Of a stretch of 64,000 bases of DNA, positions 14,201-27,954 are shown piece by piece. The position numbers and the translations under genes are program-made. Positions within the stretch are counted from its first letter, which is position 1, and each line of letters begins with the position of its first letter. The stretch lies in the NCBI GenBank assembly GCA_013397115.1, contig VWZW01007725.1, positions 1,116,245 to 1,180,244 of the forward strand, given 5' to 3'. The notes under the pieces were generated by a model. The model ran no database searches, was not told where the DNA came from, and saw nothing but the letters and a program-made list of their open reading frames with translations. This DNA is from Edolisoma coerulescens. Taxonomy: Eukaryota; Chordata; Aves; Passeriformes; Campephagidae.

Positions 14201-16540
14201 ACAGTGTAGGTGTTGGGTGCTCAGCAGTGCCAGCTGCACTCCAGAGCTTCACACCAGTTGCTCCACATTATTTGCCAACGTGGATGTTGCTGTTGGTTTC
14301 TGGAGTCCTCTGCTGCTCTGAGTCACATTGGGTTGTGTGTGCTCTCTGCTCTGAGTCAGCATTTCTGGGTGAGACAGGTGACTCCAAACAAGTCAGCCCC
14401 TAGCTTCATGTCTACACCAAACCCATTATCATTCCATAGCAAAAACATTGCTGCTGTGAGATTTACTACATATATATGCATAAGGTGAAATGAAGATTAC
14501 AAATTTTTCTTTCAAAGCAGGTTGACAAGATAATGAATGAATGAATGTGCAGTGCTTACTGACACTGGATGCCTAATTCAAAAGTCATCCTGCCCATGTT
14601 AAAGTCATAATTACCACCAAGTGAGAAAAATATCTGTTTAGCCCATGCTACATTTGTTTCAAGGCGCTTACTTCTCAGTTTTCACGTGCTATCAGATTTT
14701 GAGTCCTCTGTTGTCAGGTATCACTACTTCAGAAGGTTCAGTCAGAAGAACCAAATCACGACATTTTCAATATCCCTCTTGGTACAGTACTTCAAATCCT
14801 TTTGCCCATGATTGGAAATGCAGTATGACTAACGTGGTAAATGCTTGAAATAATTGAATAAAATCCTATTTTGTGCGCGGAATACAGAGGTTCAAAGCAA
14901 ATGGTTTCAAATCCAGAGATAAAAATAGAAATGCTACATAATGGGTGTTGAAGGAGCAGGAAAAAAATTTCATTGTGGTGAAATGCTGGGTTCTTTCAGC
15001 TTCCCTTGCAGCGATTCTGATTTTTTTCATCACTCTATGTTTTAAACCACAATTTAGATTTAATACTATGCCAAATGAGATAATTTGTCTTAGTCTGACT
15101 GCACATTTCTACTTAATCTACTTAACAGATTTCTACTAGCTCTGTCAACCATAAACACAACTCTACCCTTACACAGATTTGTTTCAGTGCTTGTGGCTGT
15201 GTGATTACCTCTCCCGTCTTTGCTTCTGTAAGCTTTCTTTCATGCATAATGGCTTACAGCTCAGCTGTGACTTCTCAAAAAAAAGAAATGTTTTGTATGC
15301 GTGTGGTTGTGCTGTTGGGAATATAGCATCCCTTCTTAACCAGGAAATGCATTTGGAGTATACAACAAAACTTCTACCCTGGCATACTTTTCACTGGTAC
15401 TGTATTTAATCTCTTGCTACATGGAGTGTCCAGTTCTCAGTTATCTTTTTGTGCTACAAATAAACAAGCGTAGTATTTTGCATATTCTCGAGTTGTGTAA
15501 GTAGTTGTGAAATTGATTGCTCAGGCAGGCCCTGTGTTCCCCAGCCTTGCTCCCACTCGGCATGTGTTTAACATTGCACCTCTGGAAGTGGTTCCAGCTG
15601 GTCTTAATCTTATTGCGTATCTCTCATGGGCACTTAAAACTATTTATGCTGGTATCTACACTAGTAAATTAACCATTCCCGAGAACAGTCCTGAGAGCTG
15701 ATGCCAACTGGCAGGAATCAGTGGGCTGCTGAGGTTGACTGACATCCCTAGGCTGGGAAACTCTCCCAGCCTGCACAAGAGGGTGGCTGGGTCCCCACTG
15801 CACTTGGCAGCAGTTCAGTAGCCCCGCTGGAGCAGCACCAGTACTCTGCCTGAGAACCCTTTTGCTTTTGGATAACATGGACAACTGCAACCCAGGACCT
15901 GGAGGTCTTCCCAAGTCTTACTTAATTAACTAATATGGGCATAATTTTATTCAAGGCTTGAGTGCTGTCTTCCAAGGAAGTTAGTAAGTACAAGTCAGAT
16001 TTGCAATTTAAGATTCATGTTTTTCTCAGATGGTGAGATTTCACAGCACTTTTGAAAAGAACATTCAAAATTATTCATACTGCCTGGTTGTCATGCAAGT
16101 CAAAAAGTGCTAATGGTGTAAAGGGGTTAGAAGTGAGATGAGGTTTTGCATGGCTGTTCTGTGGAGCACTCTAGTACTGAGCAGAATCAGAAACAGTAGG
16201 CTTGGAGATCAGCACCAGTGCTGGGTCCTAGAAAATGGGTATGGAATTACTCCTTTTAGTTAACTTACAGTCCCACTTTCTGTGATAATGAACTATGCTA
16301 TGACCCAGCATGAAAGACCCAGAAAAATTTCTGTCTTTGTTCCAGAATCAAGGAATGAAGAGAAAGGAACATATAACAAACCTCACTGATTTCTGTTAAG
16401 GAGCTGTGTTTGCTGTCTTCTGTTGCTGTTATGATCGACTTTGATATTGAATTAATGTGTGGTAAGAGAGCTCCACATAACAATTTATGTCTCTTGGATG
16501 GGGAGTTTGCACTGAGATAACAAGAAAAGAGTTGCTTTCA
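11285..16540 (+). other. Intron block: no gene; two octamer motifs
   Basis: No supported exon. The stretch from about 12090 to 12960 is AT-rich and low in simple repeats, and contains ATTTGCAT at 12294-12301 and ATGCAAAT at 12750-12757, both perfect POU/octamer motifs on opposite strands. A short GAAT repeat lies at 14532-14547. Whether any of this is conserved regulatory DNA cannot be judged from one genome. Confidence 0.5.
12090..12960. promoter_or_regulatory. Possible regulatory stretch with paired octamer motifs
   Basis: Two perfect octamer (POU-factor) motifs lie 456 bp apart in opposite orientation within AT-rich, non-repetitive DNA that also has several TAATTA-like homeodomain cores (for example GATTAATTGAATG near 12175). 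The call rests on motif content only and is weak. Confidence 0.22.
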
Positions 16541-17099
16541 CTCAGTCTCCTTGATAAACGGTTTTAGTTGGCAAATCATTCTTATTTTCAGTAGAGAAAG
16601 GGAAAAAAAGTTTTTAAACATTAATCAGGGTATATGGCAAATAGTTCTCCCTTTCAATTGTTTTAACACAGTGCATTTTTTAGAAATAGATTTCATTGAT
16701 AAAATAGTATGTTGCAAGCCAGAACGTTCTGATTCATTTATTTTTTTTTTTTCAATAATGTATTGTAATAAGGCTTATTCCTGTTTGAAGTTAATACATG
16801 TCAACTGATATTTATTTAATCTGGGCAAAAGAATTGCAAGAACAGCAATAGATCGTATTCTGTTGTGCTGCATTTTTGGTCCAATGAAATAGATTGTAAC
16901 AGGAGATGGTAGTGGTTTTTGCCGAATAAAGAAAAAAAGAAAGCTGATCTGATCAGTTACTGACTAGCTCATCTCTTTTGGATGTTGTCACTTTTTTCAC
17001 CTGTTCTTCACTTTTCCATAATAAACAAGATCAGCTGAGAAAGGTGGAGAATTTTTCTGCAATGAAATAAAAATGAGGAGATCGTTAATGCTCTGGTGT

Positions 17100-17440
17100 T
17101 AAACATCATCTCAACAGGGAGCTTCTGTCTCAGTTCAAGATAATAGACAATGAAGCTCTAAGACAGGAGCAATTTAAATTACATTTTAATCAACTCTCAG
17201 GAGGGAACGCAGCATTATGTGAAACTGTTAATAGAAAAACAGCAATGTTTCTTACTCTATCATTTGTGTGCATTATGCCTGAACAATCCGATGAATTAAC
17301 AGATTATCTCCTAATTCAGTCAAACACTCTTCTTTGACGCTTTAAAAAAAAATCCCATCCTACCTTCATGACACTCTTTCAGAACAATAACATCAGATAA
17401 TCAGTCTCTTATCTAATTTCATTGCATTTAAAGTCTGAGG
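17100..17440. promoter_or_regulatory. Possible enhancer-like stretch with clustered GATA and SOX motifs
   Basis: AGATAA at 17138-17143, TTATCT at 17304-17309, AGATAA at 17395-17400 and TTATCT at 17409-17414 give four GATA motifs in about 280 bp. ACAATG (from 17148) and AACAATAACA (near 17384) are SOX-like. The surrounding 16540-18060 is AT-rich, free of simple repeats and rich in AATTA cores. This is compatible with a conserved non-coding element in an intron of a neural gene, but conservation was not tested. Confidence 0.28.
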
Positions 17441-18591
17441 GGCGAAGGCAGCGTGAATGTAAGAAGCAATGTTGTTCTCACTGCTGCATTGTGACTTTGA
17501 ATGGAAATACTTTTTCTTCCTTAGACTTCTATGCACCCTGTCAATGCTGCTGGAACAACCTGTAATCTGTGTAATTAATGCTAGAGATTTGGCCTAGAGT
17601 CCAATGAGTAGGCTGCATTTTCATGTAGCTTGTTCTTCTTCCAGAAGGCAAACTCAATCAGCAAAATGTACCAGTTGTAACAATTACTTAGTGTGAGGTA
17701 TCACTGACAGAGATGAAATGGCAAGTGTGCTGTGCTAATCCCACTTCCCAGGCTGGAAATGGAAATTGCTGATTAAGAGCAGCAAATCAATTTGCTAACT
17801 ATAGTTCTAAAAATAAGGTGTGCTGCAAATAGAAAATTAATGGGAAATGGATAATGTTGAATGGATTGATCAATGGAAATGTAAGAGAAGACAAATGATG
17901 TGTAACTTTACTTTTCCCTTGGCTAATCAACTTCATGGCCATATGTAACCAATGAAGGGAGAAGGAGAGAACGCATTAGTAAAAATTAACCAACCACACT
18001 GAACACTGCTCCTCTACAACCCTGAGGAATTAGTGCAGGAAAGAGGAAAAATGTTTTACATGAAGAAAGCTTGTATTTCCCAGAGTCTTGGTTTAGCTGA
18101 AATAGATCCACTGTGTGCTTTATATTATCCCTGGATCCACCAAGGAGATACTGAGAAAGGGCAAAAATGGAAGTGGTGGCATTACTGGAGGGAGAAGGAG
18201 TAATGTCTAAAGAACTTGCGCTGGGCTAGAGGAAATATTAAAGTTTAACTGCTCGTTGCCGTTACTGGGTTTAACTTGCAATGGTGACCATGGTCAGGGT
18301 TTCACCTCACATGCTATCCCGGTGACTGATTTGGGATTACTCAGAGTGAAAAGAAGGTGAAGAACTTTGCCTCTTAAGACTGGGCAGTGTTAGTGAAATT
18401 TTGAGGAAACAAAGCAAAAATAGAACTCCGCAGCTCAGAGATGCAGTTGTGCTGTGACCCAGATTGATCTGAATACCTGCAGTTGTGCTGTCTTTTGAAT
18501 TCCCTCCTTTAAGAGGAAAAACAGGTGGGCGATTCATGACCTCTTCTGAGAGTCACACACATATGTCTGCATGAGGCTGCAGTACTGATCT

Positions 18592-18610
18592 TGTGCTCTT
18601 TGAGAGCACA
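18592..18610. repeat. Perfect 8-bp inverted repeat, 3-base loop
   Basis: TGTGCTCT and AGAGCACA flank the loop TTG. The length is within chance for a 64-kb window. Confidence 0.6.
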
Positions 18611-19063
18611 TATCCCTGTGTTGGTCTACGTCATATCTTGGTTCCTGATATGAAAACCACGGCAGTGTTTCTCATTCTCCTCAAGCCAAGCATGGGGTGG
18701 TGGAGAGTCTGGAGAGAATCTAGTCTTTTTGGTGCAAAGGTCTGTATTTCAGATAGTTTTCTTTCATAACAATGGGGGTTTTGAACATATTTTTAATAGG
18801 AAATATTGATTTAATAGGTAAATATGTACTAATCTCTATAAAACTGAAAACACTGATAACATTCTGATTTTTGAAAAAATGGGGAAATCTGGTAGATGTT
18901 TATCTTCAAGAAAATCAAAAGTAAATTGTTTTTTATTGTGATGTTTGAAGATGCCGGAAATCTAGTTGCTTTTAAAATTAAAACAAACGAACCACAAAAA
19001 AACCATTTAATGCAGAGGCACAAAAAACATTTCATGCAGAGATAATTCAAAGCCAATCCCTAA

Positions 19064-19111
19064 TTTCTTTCAGGAATTATTTGCCGGTTTCTTTCACGAA
19101 TTATTTTCCAG
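19064..19111. repeat. 24-bp tandem duplication, two copies
   Basis: The unit TTTCTTTCAGGAATTATTTG plus CCGG (19064-19087) is followed without gap by a copy with three changes (19088-19111). This is a local slippage or replication duplication. It lies in intron and has no coding meaning. Confidence 0.9.
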
Positions 19112-20286
19112 CTTCTGACCAGGAGTTCCTCTGATCAGGAATTTCAGGATTAAATCCAGCACAGAGCGAGGTCCTGGTGATGTGGATGCCAGTGCTGTGG
19201 TCTGCAGGCTGCTCTGGGCAGTTGGCTGTGTTTTGGCAGACCAGAGATGTCAGCAGCCCGCACTGCAAAGCAGGCATGTCCTGATGAGGGTTTGTTGGCA
19301 TTGTGCTACTGACTGCAATCATCACCACATAACTTCTTGTTAAGGTCATGAAGCAGGTCCAATCCCAATGCCATCAGGGCTTTGCACAGGCTTTCCACAG
19401 CCAGGTATATTCATCAGTGGCTGGAGTGTTTTGTCAGATCAATGTGTCTTCCCCATATCTGATCCTTCTGCATGTGGCAGTAATAAGATTCATGAGACTT
19501 AAAGAAGAGTAATTGTCTTTTCAAAATTATTTGGATCTCCTACATGCGAAACCAGTTTGTGATTACTCCATAATTGTTTTGGGGTGCTGAGATATATTCT
19601 GAGGTGAGCTGTATATTTATTTAATTAATCAATTTCCTGAACATGCATGAATATAATAAACACAGTTGCCAGTCTGGAACAGGCCAATGTTGTTAATCCA
19701 GCACGGTGAGACATCTAGCTGAGATCAAATCCAACTTGCATCTAGTGCCGTAAGTTATAACAGGACTTCGCTTGATTACTTGGGGAACAGAAGAACTGGG
19801 AAAGGGAAGGTCTGAGGCGGAGATCCAGGTTTGTGCATGAGGTGACTGGGTGACTTTATAGATGGCATGTGCAGTTGAACAAACCAGACAGCACTTTTAA
19901 CAAAAACATGAATGATTTTGGAAATTCTCACAAGAAATGGTGCTTTGAGAGAGTATGTAAGTCAAATGATCCCAATGGTGCTCTTCATCTGGCTCTACAA
20001 GCTAAGCAACCTTGAGGTTCCTGTGTTAGGAGGTGATCATACTAATCCAGCATTTGTGATGCATGAAGTGTCCATGTTGTTGCCAGTTCCTGGATAGATG
20101 GAGAGCTTTTAATCTGTCATGGCATGTCATCTCAAGGAGAACACTGTGCCTGAATCTTCAAAGATGATCTTGTCTCATTGGCTCCCAGTTGTGTTTACTG
20201 GCATCCTGCAGTGCGTTACCATGCAGCTGGTGTGCAAGCTGAGGAGAACATAAACAACACAGCTGGGAGACAACACATGCTGTTTC

Positions 20287-20301
20287 AAAAAAAAAAAAAA
20301 A
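20287..20301. repeat. A homopolymer (15 A)
   Basis: An uninterrupted run of 15 A after GCTGTTTC. No target duplication or processed-gene body was recognised upstream, so it is listed only as a homopolymer. Confidence 0.85.
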
Positions 20302-23300
20302 TTCTGAAATGCAGCAACACATTTTTGTGAGAATTCCATATGGAAACAAAGCACAATAGAAAATCAATCTCATGAATTATAGTTTTTGTGGAAAACATTC
20401 CCTTTTCCCTGATGCTTTCTCTTCAGCTATCTTCCACTGTAATTCCTTACCATTGACTAAGGTTTTTGGCAGCCTACAGACATGGGTCTAGCCTGCAGCT
20501 GGCCTTTTTGGAAGCTGCCATCCTGTAGGAAAGGGGTGCCAGGACCACCTTATCTTTGCTTTGCCATTACAAAGAGGCAGCCCTCGTAGTCCGGTAGCTC
20601 TAAGGCAGCAGCATCCATCAGCTCAGGGCTGTGGCCAGGACACCCAGCCATGCTCTGCATACACAGCAATGAATGTTGGAACACAGGCTGCTGGTTTCGA
20701 GAGCAATGGCAAAGTGTGCTGCTGCAGGCCACATCCTTCCTAGGCTGTTCAGCTGGCAAGACAGCTTAACCTCCTCGTTGGCTTTCCTTCCTGGATCCCC
20801 TGCTCTTCCACCTGTCAGTGGCTTTTTTGCACAACATCCAGGTCTCACAGTTCATGTTTTGTTTCCTGGGTGTCATGACAGTAGCTCATGAGAGTTGGGT
20901 CTTACTCCAGCAGATACAACCTGCTGACACTGAAAGCACTGCCTGTTTCCTCCTTCTAATTGCATGAAAACTACTCAATCTGCTTTACTCTCCTGCTTCC
21001 CTCTGTCTGCTAAGGACTGCAGATCAGGAGCATGCCAGGAAAATAGGCAGAGGTCATATATGGATTTCATCTTTCCAGAGACCGGCATGTCAGAAAAGAA
21101 CAGGAGGTCAAAGGCACCAGTGTGCTTCAACATCTTTGACTTCAGAGATGGCTTTTCTCGTCACTGCTTGGCCTTTCCTTTGCTCTGTCAGTATTTTGCT
21201 GCCCTGGACCAAGTGTGTCTTACAGTCATCTTAAGCTGTGCTTTGTGAAGGCAGGATATTGTCAGTGCTCTGTGTCTAGATCGAAAAAATACCTGCAGAG
21301 GGTCAGGCTGAAGTGAGTGCCACAGCCTTCCCACTGCAATGGGCTTTGGCTCTGCTTTTGTCAAACCAGATGTCAAGGATCAGACATGTGAAAAGACGAG
21401 TAGTTGTTATAAAGTAATTTAGTAAATAAAATAAGTGGATATCACATCCCCAGCTGGAGTTATTGCAGTCCTAAGTGCTTGAAAGTCATTAGTCAGGCTC
21501 CACGAAATTCTGAAATTGGCTTAAATAATATGAGATTAGAAAGTGCTTTTGGGGTTCATGTAGTTGCTTTTCAATATTGAAGCATTAAGGGCTCACGTGG
21601 GTTAGAAACGTATTTTTATTAAACAGTGAAGCAGGGATTTTCACTGAGGCTGATTCCATGTTTGAAGAAATTCACAAAATGTGGCAGAACTCACTGAAGC
21701 AGTTTCCTCAGTTTTTCATCTGTGAAGGAGAGCAGCATCAGCTTTCAATGGGTAAGCACTTGGTTCCTCTAACTCCATAGGTGCCAAAGCAGCTGCTCCA
21801 GACTTACACTTGAGTGTATGAGACCAGAGTCAAAGCAGACTTCAGCTGACAAAAAATGGTACAATAAATTTATGATTAGTCTTTTCTTTGGTTGCCTTCT
21901 AATTACCTCACATATCTCTTAACTTTCTATGTCAGGCAGCAAAGCATAGGACAAAAAATGTGGACTGTTGTATAATGAACATGACCTTCATATACTCAGG
22001 GTCATGTTTTTTGCAGTAAAGATGTTATTTCTAGTTGATTCCATTTATATGCTGGCATGCAGATCCCATATGAAGATGAGGATTTTCTTTTGAGATATTC
22101 ATGTGTCTTCAAGAAAGATAAAATCTTTCAACTGATGTATTTTCTTAGTAGCAGCACCGAGACACATTTTGATAAGAGCAGGCAAAGAATTTTTAAAATT
22201 CTGTATCTTCCTTATTGATACAAACTAAACTCACAGCACTTTTAATTAAATTGTCAATGTAGTGACAGTGACACTGAGAAGATAGTTTCACAGTCATTCC
22301 TTTTTAATGATATCTCTTCTTGGTAATTAGGGTGATTCCAGATTTATGGGGATTAAAAGAGCCATATACCTTAAACTCGTTCTTGGAGGTTCTTGTAAGA
22401 GACTGAAAGTATTGTGTCACTGTAGTAAAACCAGAGGCAAGGTAATGACAGATAGATGATTTTCCCTTTCTGAAATCATGTCATTTGTGTTCTGGAACAT
22501 TTTTACATCTATTATATGTGTGGCTGGAGAGAGAGCACAGGCTGCCTGCGGACGCAGAGACTACACTGGCATGGAGGAATGATGGAAGAGTGTTTCTGAA
22601 GCAAAAAAGGGATGCTGCTTATGGTGCTGAGAGTCTCCTACAGTAAAATCTTACCTGCTTTTTAAATGTGACTAATGATTTGGGGCATTTCAATCTAAAG
22701 CAAAATGAAGGTTGGGGAGTAAGTTCTTAGAGGACAGGTAGTGGCAGCCTGCTCAAAATCAGAGTGCTCTGACGTTTCTGACACTAATGCTTGGAAATTG
22801 AGGCATCCATATCCAGAAAAGAGGTTGGTGGATGTGGCTGTCAAGTTCATTTCCTTTTTTTCCCCACATTTTTCTTCATACACTGTAGTCTCTTTGTGCG
22901 CAGAGTTTCTGTTCAGCATGTAGATTTGTGCAGGGTAGTGGAGGAGGCCAGGTGGTGGCCATGTGTTCCTGCCTGCAGCCCCCTGCCAGTGCCTGCCACA
23001 GGCAGGGTTAGCTCCGTGCCACTATTCCCCGAGCTCTGTGCTGCCCACCCACACCAGCGGGATTTCCATTACTCGCCAGTGCTTCTCCCTGAAACAGCAG
23101 TGTGCAAATAAAGCTGGCAGAAAACAGGCCTCAAGACAGGAGCTGAGAAATGAGGTTTCTGGGCTGGATGCAAAGGAGTAGCCAGTGCTGTGGCTCTGTG
23201 TTGCATGGCAGGAGGCACCGTGCACTTCACCCAAGCCCTGGCGTCTCCTGCCCATATCTCTGGTTTGAATAACAGCCTTTTCATGTATCAGAGTTAAGGA

Positions 23301-26300
23301 ACGAGGTGTTCCTGTATAGACACCATTCCTGTTCCTCAAGTGCCTGTCTCTCCTGCATGGGAGGATAGATCATCAGGCACTCTCTGCAGCATATACTCAA
23401 TAACTATCTAACTATTGCCTGCCTTTTCACGTGTCCAATTCTTGACATCTGTTTTTACAAAGCCAGACAAAATCACACCTTAGCTATCTGGATGGTGACA
23501 CATTCACATGCTGAAATACTCAGCTGAGGTAAAATTGCCACTTATCCCAATGCAACTCATATTTGGGGGATTGAAGGTTTAATTCCTTGACATAATAAAC
23601 ACCTGCCACAGTGGGTGGCAGCCAGGAGAGCCAGTGCCAGGAAGCCCTGGGTTGCAGGCAATGGTGGCACAGCTGTTCCCAGCCGCACTGGGGCCAAGGC
23701 TGCATCCAGGGTGTCTGGAGCTGAGCAGGAGCAGAGGCATTGTCCTCTTTCCCTGAACTGGGGCACGTTTTACCCACTGGGCCAGTTGGCTTGTGGGTGC
23801 AGACATCCTTTAAATGAAGATCTTATTCACTCAAGAATGCCTCATGATTCTAAAGGAAAATGCATAAATGAAAATACAAACAGTGAGCAGAAAGTGGTAA
23901 TTAATGTCCAGTGCACATGTGCAGCATCGCTGATAATGTTGCCTGGTAACAGAGGAAGGGGTGGTAGAGCCTCACCAGGAGCCGGTGGCAGGCTGTGAGT
24001 CCTTTTCAAGTCTGGAGTTTTGCCCAGGGGAGAGAGAGAGCCCCATTGACAGCTCTCTCCTCCTTATTGACCCCCATTTACAGATGTACATGCATGCATA
24101 CATGCATACTTACATTTCTTTGGGGGCTGCAAAATGCCATCCTGAATAAATAAATACATGCGCTCTCTCTTTTCATCTCGTACCAGACACTCGTGTTTTG
24201 CTGTGAGGTGCCTACAAAGGGCTTTGAATAGCAGCATGTTCCAGTGGGGGAAATTTTTGCATTCAGTTCCTTTGATCATGATAGCATGGTGAGAAGGAAG
24301 CAGACTGTCTTCATTTCTGTAACTAGGTAGGGTGCCCAACTCGACAAGGAAAAACAGTTCTTACCCTACCAATTTGCTTTTTATGACCTAAAGAGCATTA
24401 GAACAATTTCTGCATTTGTAAGTGCATTAGAAAGAAGCTTGAAAAGAAAATTGGCGAATTCCTCAGGAATCAGCATTCTTTTTCAGTCCTTAACATATTC
24501 TGTTCTATGAAATTATAATCTGTTTTCCTTGGGGTTTTTTTACTATGTTTTCCACAGTTACAAGGCTAGTGTCCTTTTGTGTTCCTGCTGCAGTACACGA
24601 GACTGTTAACTAAAATTTGTAAACTGTGAATAAGCAAAAATATTTTATTGTTGCGGCAGCTACCAAGGCCACAAAAAGATACTCCTGAATTTACGCTCCC
24701 AGCAGGCCACAGCACAGATTTTTAATTCACCCACTCTAAGTCCCACCTGGTGCTGAGACCTTAAGCCCAGGATGGAGTCCACCCAGAAACAACATGCATT
24801 CTCAAGTAAAACATGCTCTCACAAACAAAATTTCCATCTTGTAAGGGTGGAACTAATTGTATTAGGTGTTTCAATGCTGATGTGAGTCAGGCAGATTATA
24901 AATGGTTCTCACCGGCTCTCACAGAAGTCAGGACAGTCTTTATCTGCAGCTGAGAGGTACCTCAAAAGGATGTGTATTTTCTTTTCTTTCAAAACTACCT
25001 TGTGAATTCAAATAAACTCCTTCCTGCCAGAGGTGTGGCAGAAATTGTTGGTGGCCAGCATAAGCTTCTGGGAGCCGTCGACACCTTTATTAACTGAGTT
25101 TTGCAATTCATTCAAGAAATAGTTTGTTGCTCTCAGTAATTCGTAAATGTTTTATTAAAATGTTGATGGTGTTGACTGGAAATGAAATAAAAGGATTTTT
25201 AATTTCTAAAAAGCCTGTAAGTAATTACCAGTTCATGCCTAGGAAACCATTCAACTGCAGTAGAGCCTCAGACCTTTGTTAGCATCTACCTCTAGCTATT
25301 TTTTAGAGTGTAGAAGATTAGAATTAAGAAAACCTATTAAACAATTGAATGCCAGCTTTTACAATAACTGTAATCTAATAAAAGATTAATGCATCGCAGC
25401 AGATCTGTGTATGTTGCCACTGGAAGGTTTTTGACTGAGCTGTTAGAGGTGTCACTTTCATCACAGGCTAATGACTAGATAAATAAAGCAACTTCACAGT
25501 AAAAGAGTTTCAGAAGGCTTTTTTATGGTAATAAAAATTAATTGCCTACAATCAAAAGTGAAAATATGAGTACACAAGGGAGATCCATTATTTGAAGTGA
25601 ATCATAAAAACTGTTAGGAGAATTAAAAAGTTACAACACAAAAAATGTGATTCCTATCACCACAATCTTAGTTTGCGGTGAACAGCAGAGTTACCAGCTT
25701 TGTTTTGAAATTATAGCAACACTGATTGAGGACAATAAGGAATAAAAATGTCATCTTCTAAAGGCACTTTCCATTTATAGACTGCATTACTCAGGGACCA
25801 AGTGCTGAATCCACCGAAAAACGTATCATGTTTAAAATCATGACTCAAACAACTTTGCAGGAATGATATACAGCCACAGTTCTAATTTCTTGCAGTACAC
25901 GAGATAGGTGGATTTTCTGTTCACTATGGATTGACACAGCAGCAATGAACTGGGTGTTTCTGAGCGAGAGACTTAGTGAAATATTACCTAGCACACTGAG
26001 TAGCCATGAAATTGTAGGGAAGGCTAGACACCCTGAAAGGTGTTTTTCTGCAACTCTGAAGCCATGAAATTGAACAGCAGCCAATCCCTTTAAAAGACTG
26101 GTCAGTAATGAGCTGTAAAAAGCAGGGTAGTTCAGTGAGATGCTGCTTTATAAATAGTAGGAGAGAGATTTTGGCTAGCAGACAAACTCCTTCCAGCATC
26201 TTGATGAAGCAAGCATCGTTTTCCTGCTGGGATGCTGCCCATTAGCATCAATCCCAACCACAGCGCTTTGGGTCTTCCAAAGGAGTATTTTACACTAATG

Positions 26301-27954
26301 ACATGAACAAATATAAATTCAGATAGCACCTTTTAGCCTTACTGTGTGTGGTTTATCATTACTAAACACAACAGTAATCACAGTAACAATGTATCTGAAG
26401 TAAAGTTAGGACACGGAAATACAGTAACACCTCCACAACCTGGTGTCGGGTTGATCATCTGATCTTAGTGAGAGCTTCAAGCCATGGCAGTTGGGTTTGC
26501 TGTTTAATAATGCAAAATGACTCCTTACACTGAGGAAGAGAACATAGCCAGCAAAGGCTGTTTATTTTCCTTTTCTCTATTTGCTGTTATCCAACTGTAC
26601 TGGGTTTTTTCCAAAGATCTGCTATTGCCGCACAAAACACGTGGCAATGTTGATAGCTGTAAGGAAATTATTTGCTGGAGGTTGCTGTGAATGTTGTCCT
26701 CTCTCATTCTCAATGTAGAGCACAAGCTGGTTCAGTAGGGATCCTCCCTGACCACCTGCTCACTTCGAATATTTTCTGATGACAGTCTAGCAGGATTAAT
26801 GCCAACCATCAAAACTTTTGTCTAATGCTGTAGTATGAAGCTAATTGAGCCCCAGCAGCCATGGGGGAGTGACAGAGAAAAACAGGTAAGCACAGCAGGA
26901 TGGACTTGGGTACCATCTGGCTTCAGGAGTTCTTCATTACCTGGGTTTTCTCATTTTCTCCAAATTACTTCTGCTGGGGAGGGATTACCCCCTGGAAAGG
27001 AGCTCCCTTTTGTAAGGTACTAGACTACATGTTAACATACTGAACTTTACGTGTTCACATTTGGTGATCTCTGTCTAGGAATTCACAGTTTGAATAGATG
27101 TGGGAGAAAACTTATGGAAAAGTTCATTTTTCTCTCACATAAAATCTAATACGTTTCCAGTTTGGGCCATTTTGTTAGACCTGTGGTCTTTGGACCAAAT
27201 TTTTTCCTCATTGTACCTCGACACATTAGTTCCTAGGAGCTGAATTTGGTTCAGAAAAGGAGATAGCAAATAAAAAAGTGAGATTTTTTTCTTGTAAGTT
27301 ATTTCATTCTGGACATTGAGAAGTGAGTAACCTTCATAACATCAAATTTTGAACACAGGCCCTGTTTGCCTTCATTTTACCTATGGTTGAGGCAGCGTAT
27401 TCTGGTTAGCCGGGGATCATTTAGATAATCAATCCTTTAAAAGTCTGACCAGTTTCATCAGTCTTTGTGAGCCTACTGAACCCACCTAGTTGTTTTGGAA
27501 AGCACCAAAATCTGATCCTTGGGATGTTTTTGTCTCTCAGAAGCTAAAAATTGTCACAAACAGAAGAGTTTATCTACTGGTGGCAAAGATGTGGTTTCAT
27601 CTTAGTGCAATATTTGAGACAGTGTCTTGGCTAATCCCCTTCTTCCTAGATGCTGTTATCTGCAGCAGCACTGGAATATAAACCTGATAGTGACCTTCTG
27701 TGCCACTATGGATTTCTTACCTTATCCTTGCTCTCTCAAGTGCCTGTGACTTTATGGTGTACTAGAGGAAAAAATGGCTCATAAGGATCTTGGGTATCCA
27801 AATCTTTGTGTTCACTTGTATGTCAAAGCTGTTGAAACTGGAAGGATTCTCGTGTGCCATATGTATCTGTGTTGGATATACCTCTACCATCTATGGCACA
27901 ATAATAAGAACAAGATGCATGCCTAGAAACTGACAAAAATGCAAACCTCAAAGC

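Larger units (their letters stand above)
16541..27900 (+). other. Intron block: no gene seen
   Basis: No supported coding exon, RNA gene or recognisable full transposon. It includes the GATA/SOX motif stretch, a 15-A run at 20287-20301, a 24-bp tandem duplication at 19064-19111, a CATGCATA-type patch near 24085-24109, and an exon-like unit at 26834-26885 judged too weak to call. A GC-richer patch at about 22940-23340 shows no clear element. Confidence 0.5.

Noticed and set aside
20287..20301. A15 run as the tail of a processed pseudogene or SINE
   Set aside because: No target-site duplication around it and no recognisable gene or SINE body upstream.
21712..21751. 40-nt exon-like unit with TTTCCTCAG before and GTAAGC after
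   Set aside because: Short pyrimidine tract, no coding potential, and within what chance would give in this much intron.
22940..23340. GC-richer patch with AAATAAAG, possibly a retroposed 3' end or LTR piece
   Set aside because: No terminal motifs, target duplication or family resemblance could be seen.
26834..26885. Exon-like unit with ATG at 26835 and CAG/GTAAGC donor at 26885/26886
   Set aside because: The polypyrimidine tract before the AG is poor, the phase (0) does not fit TMEM108, and the 17 residues have no signal-peptide character.
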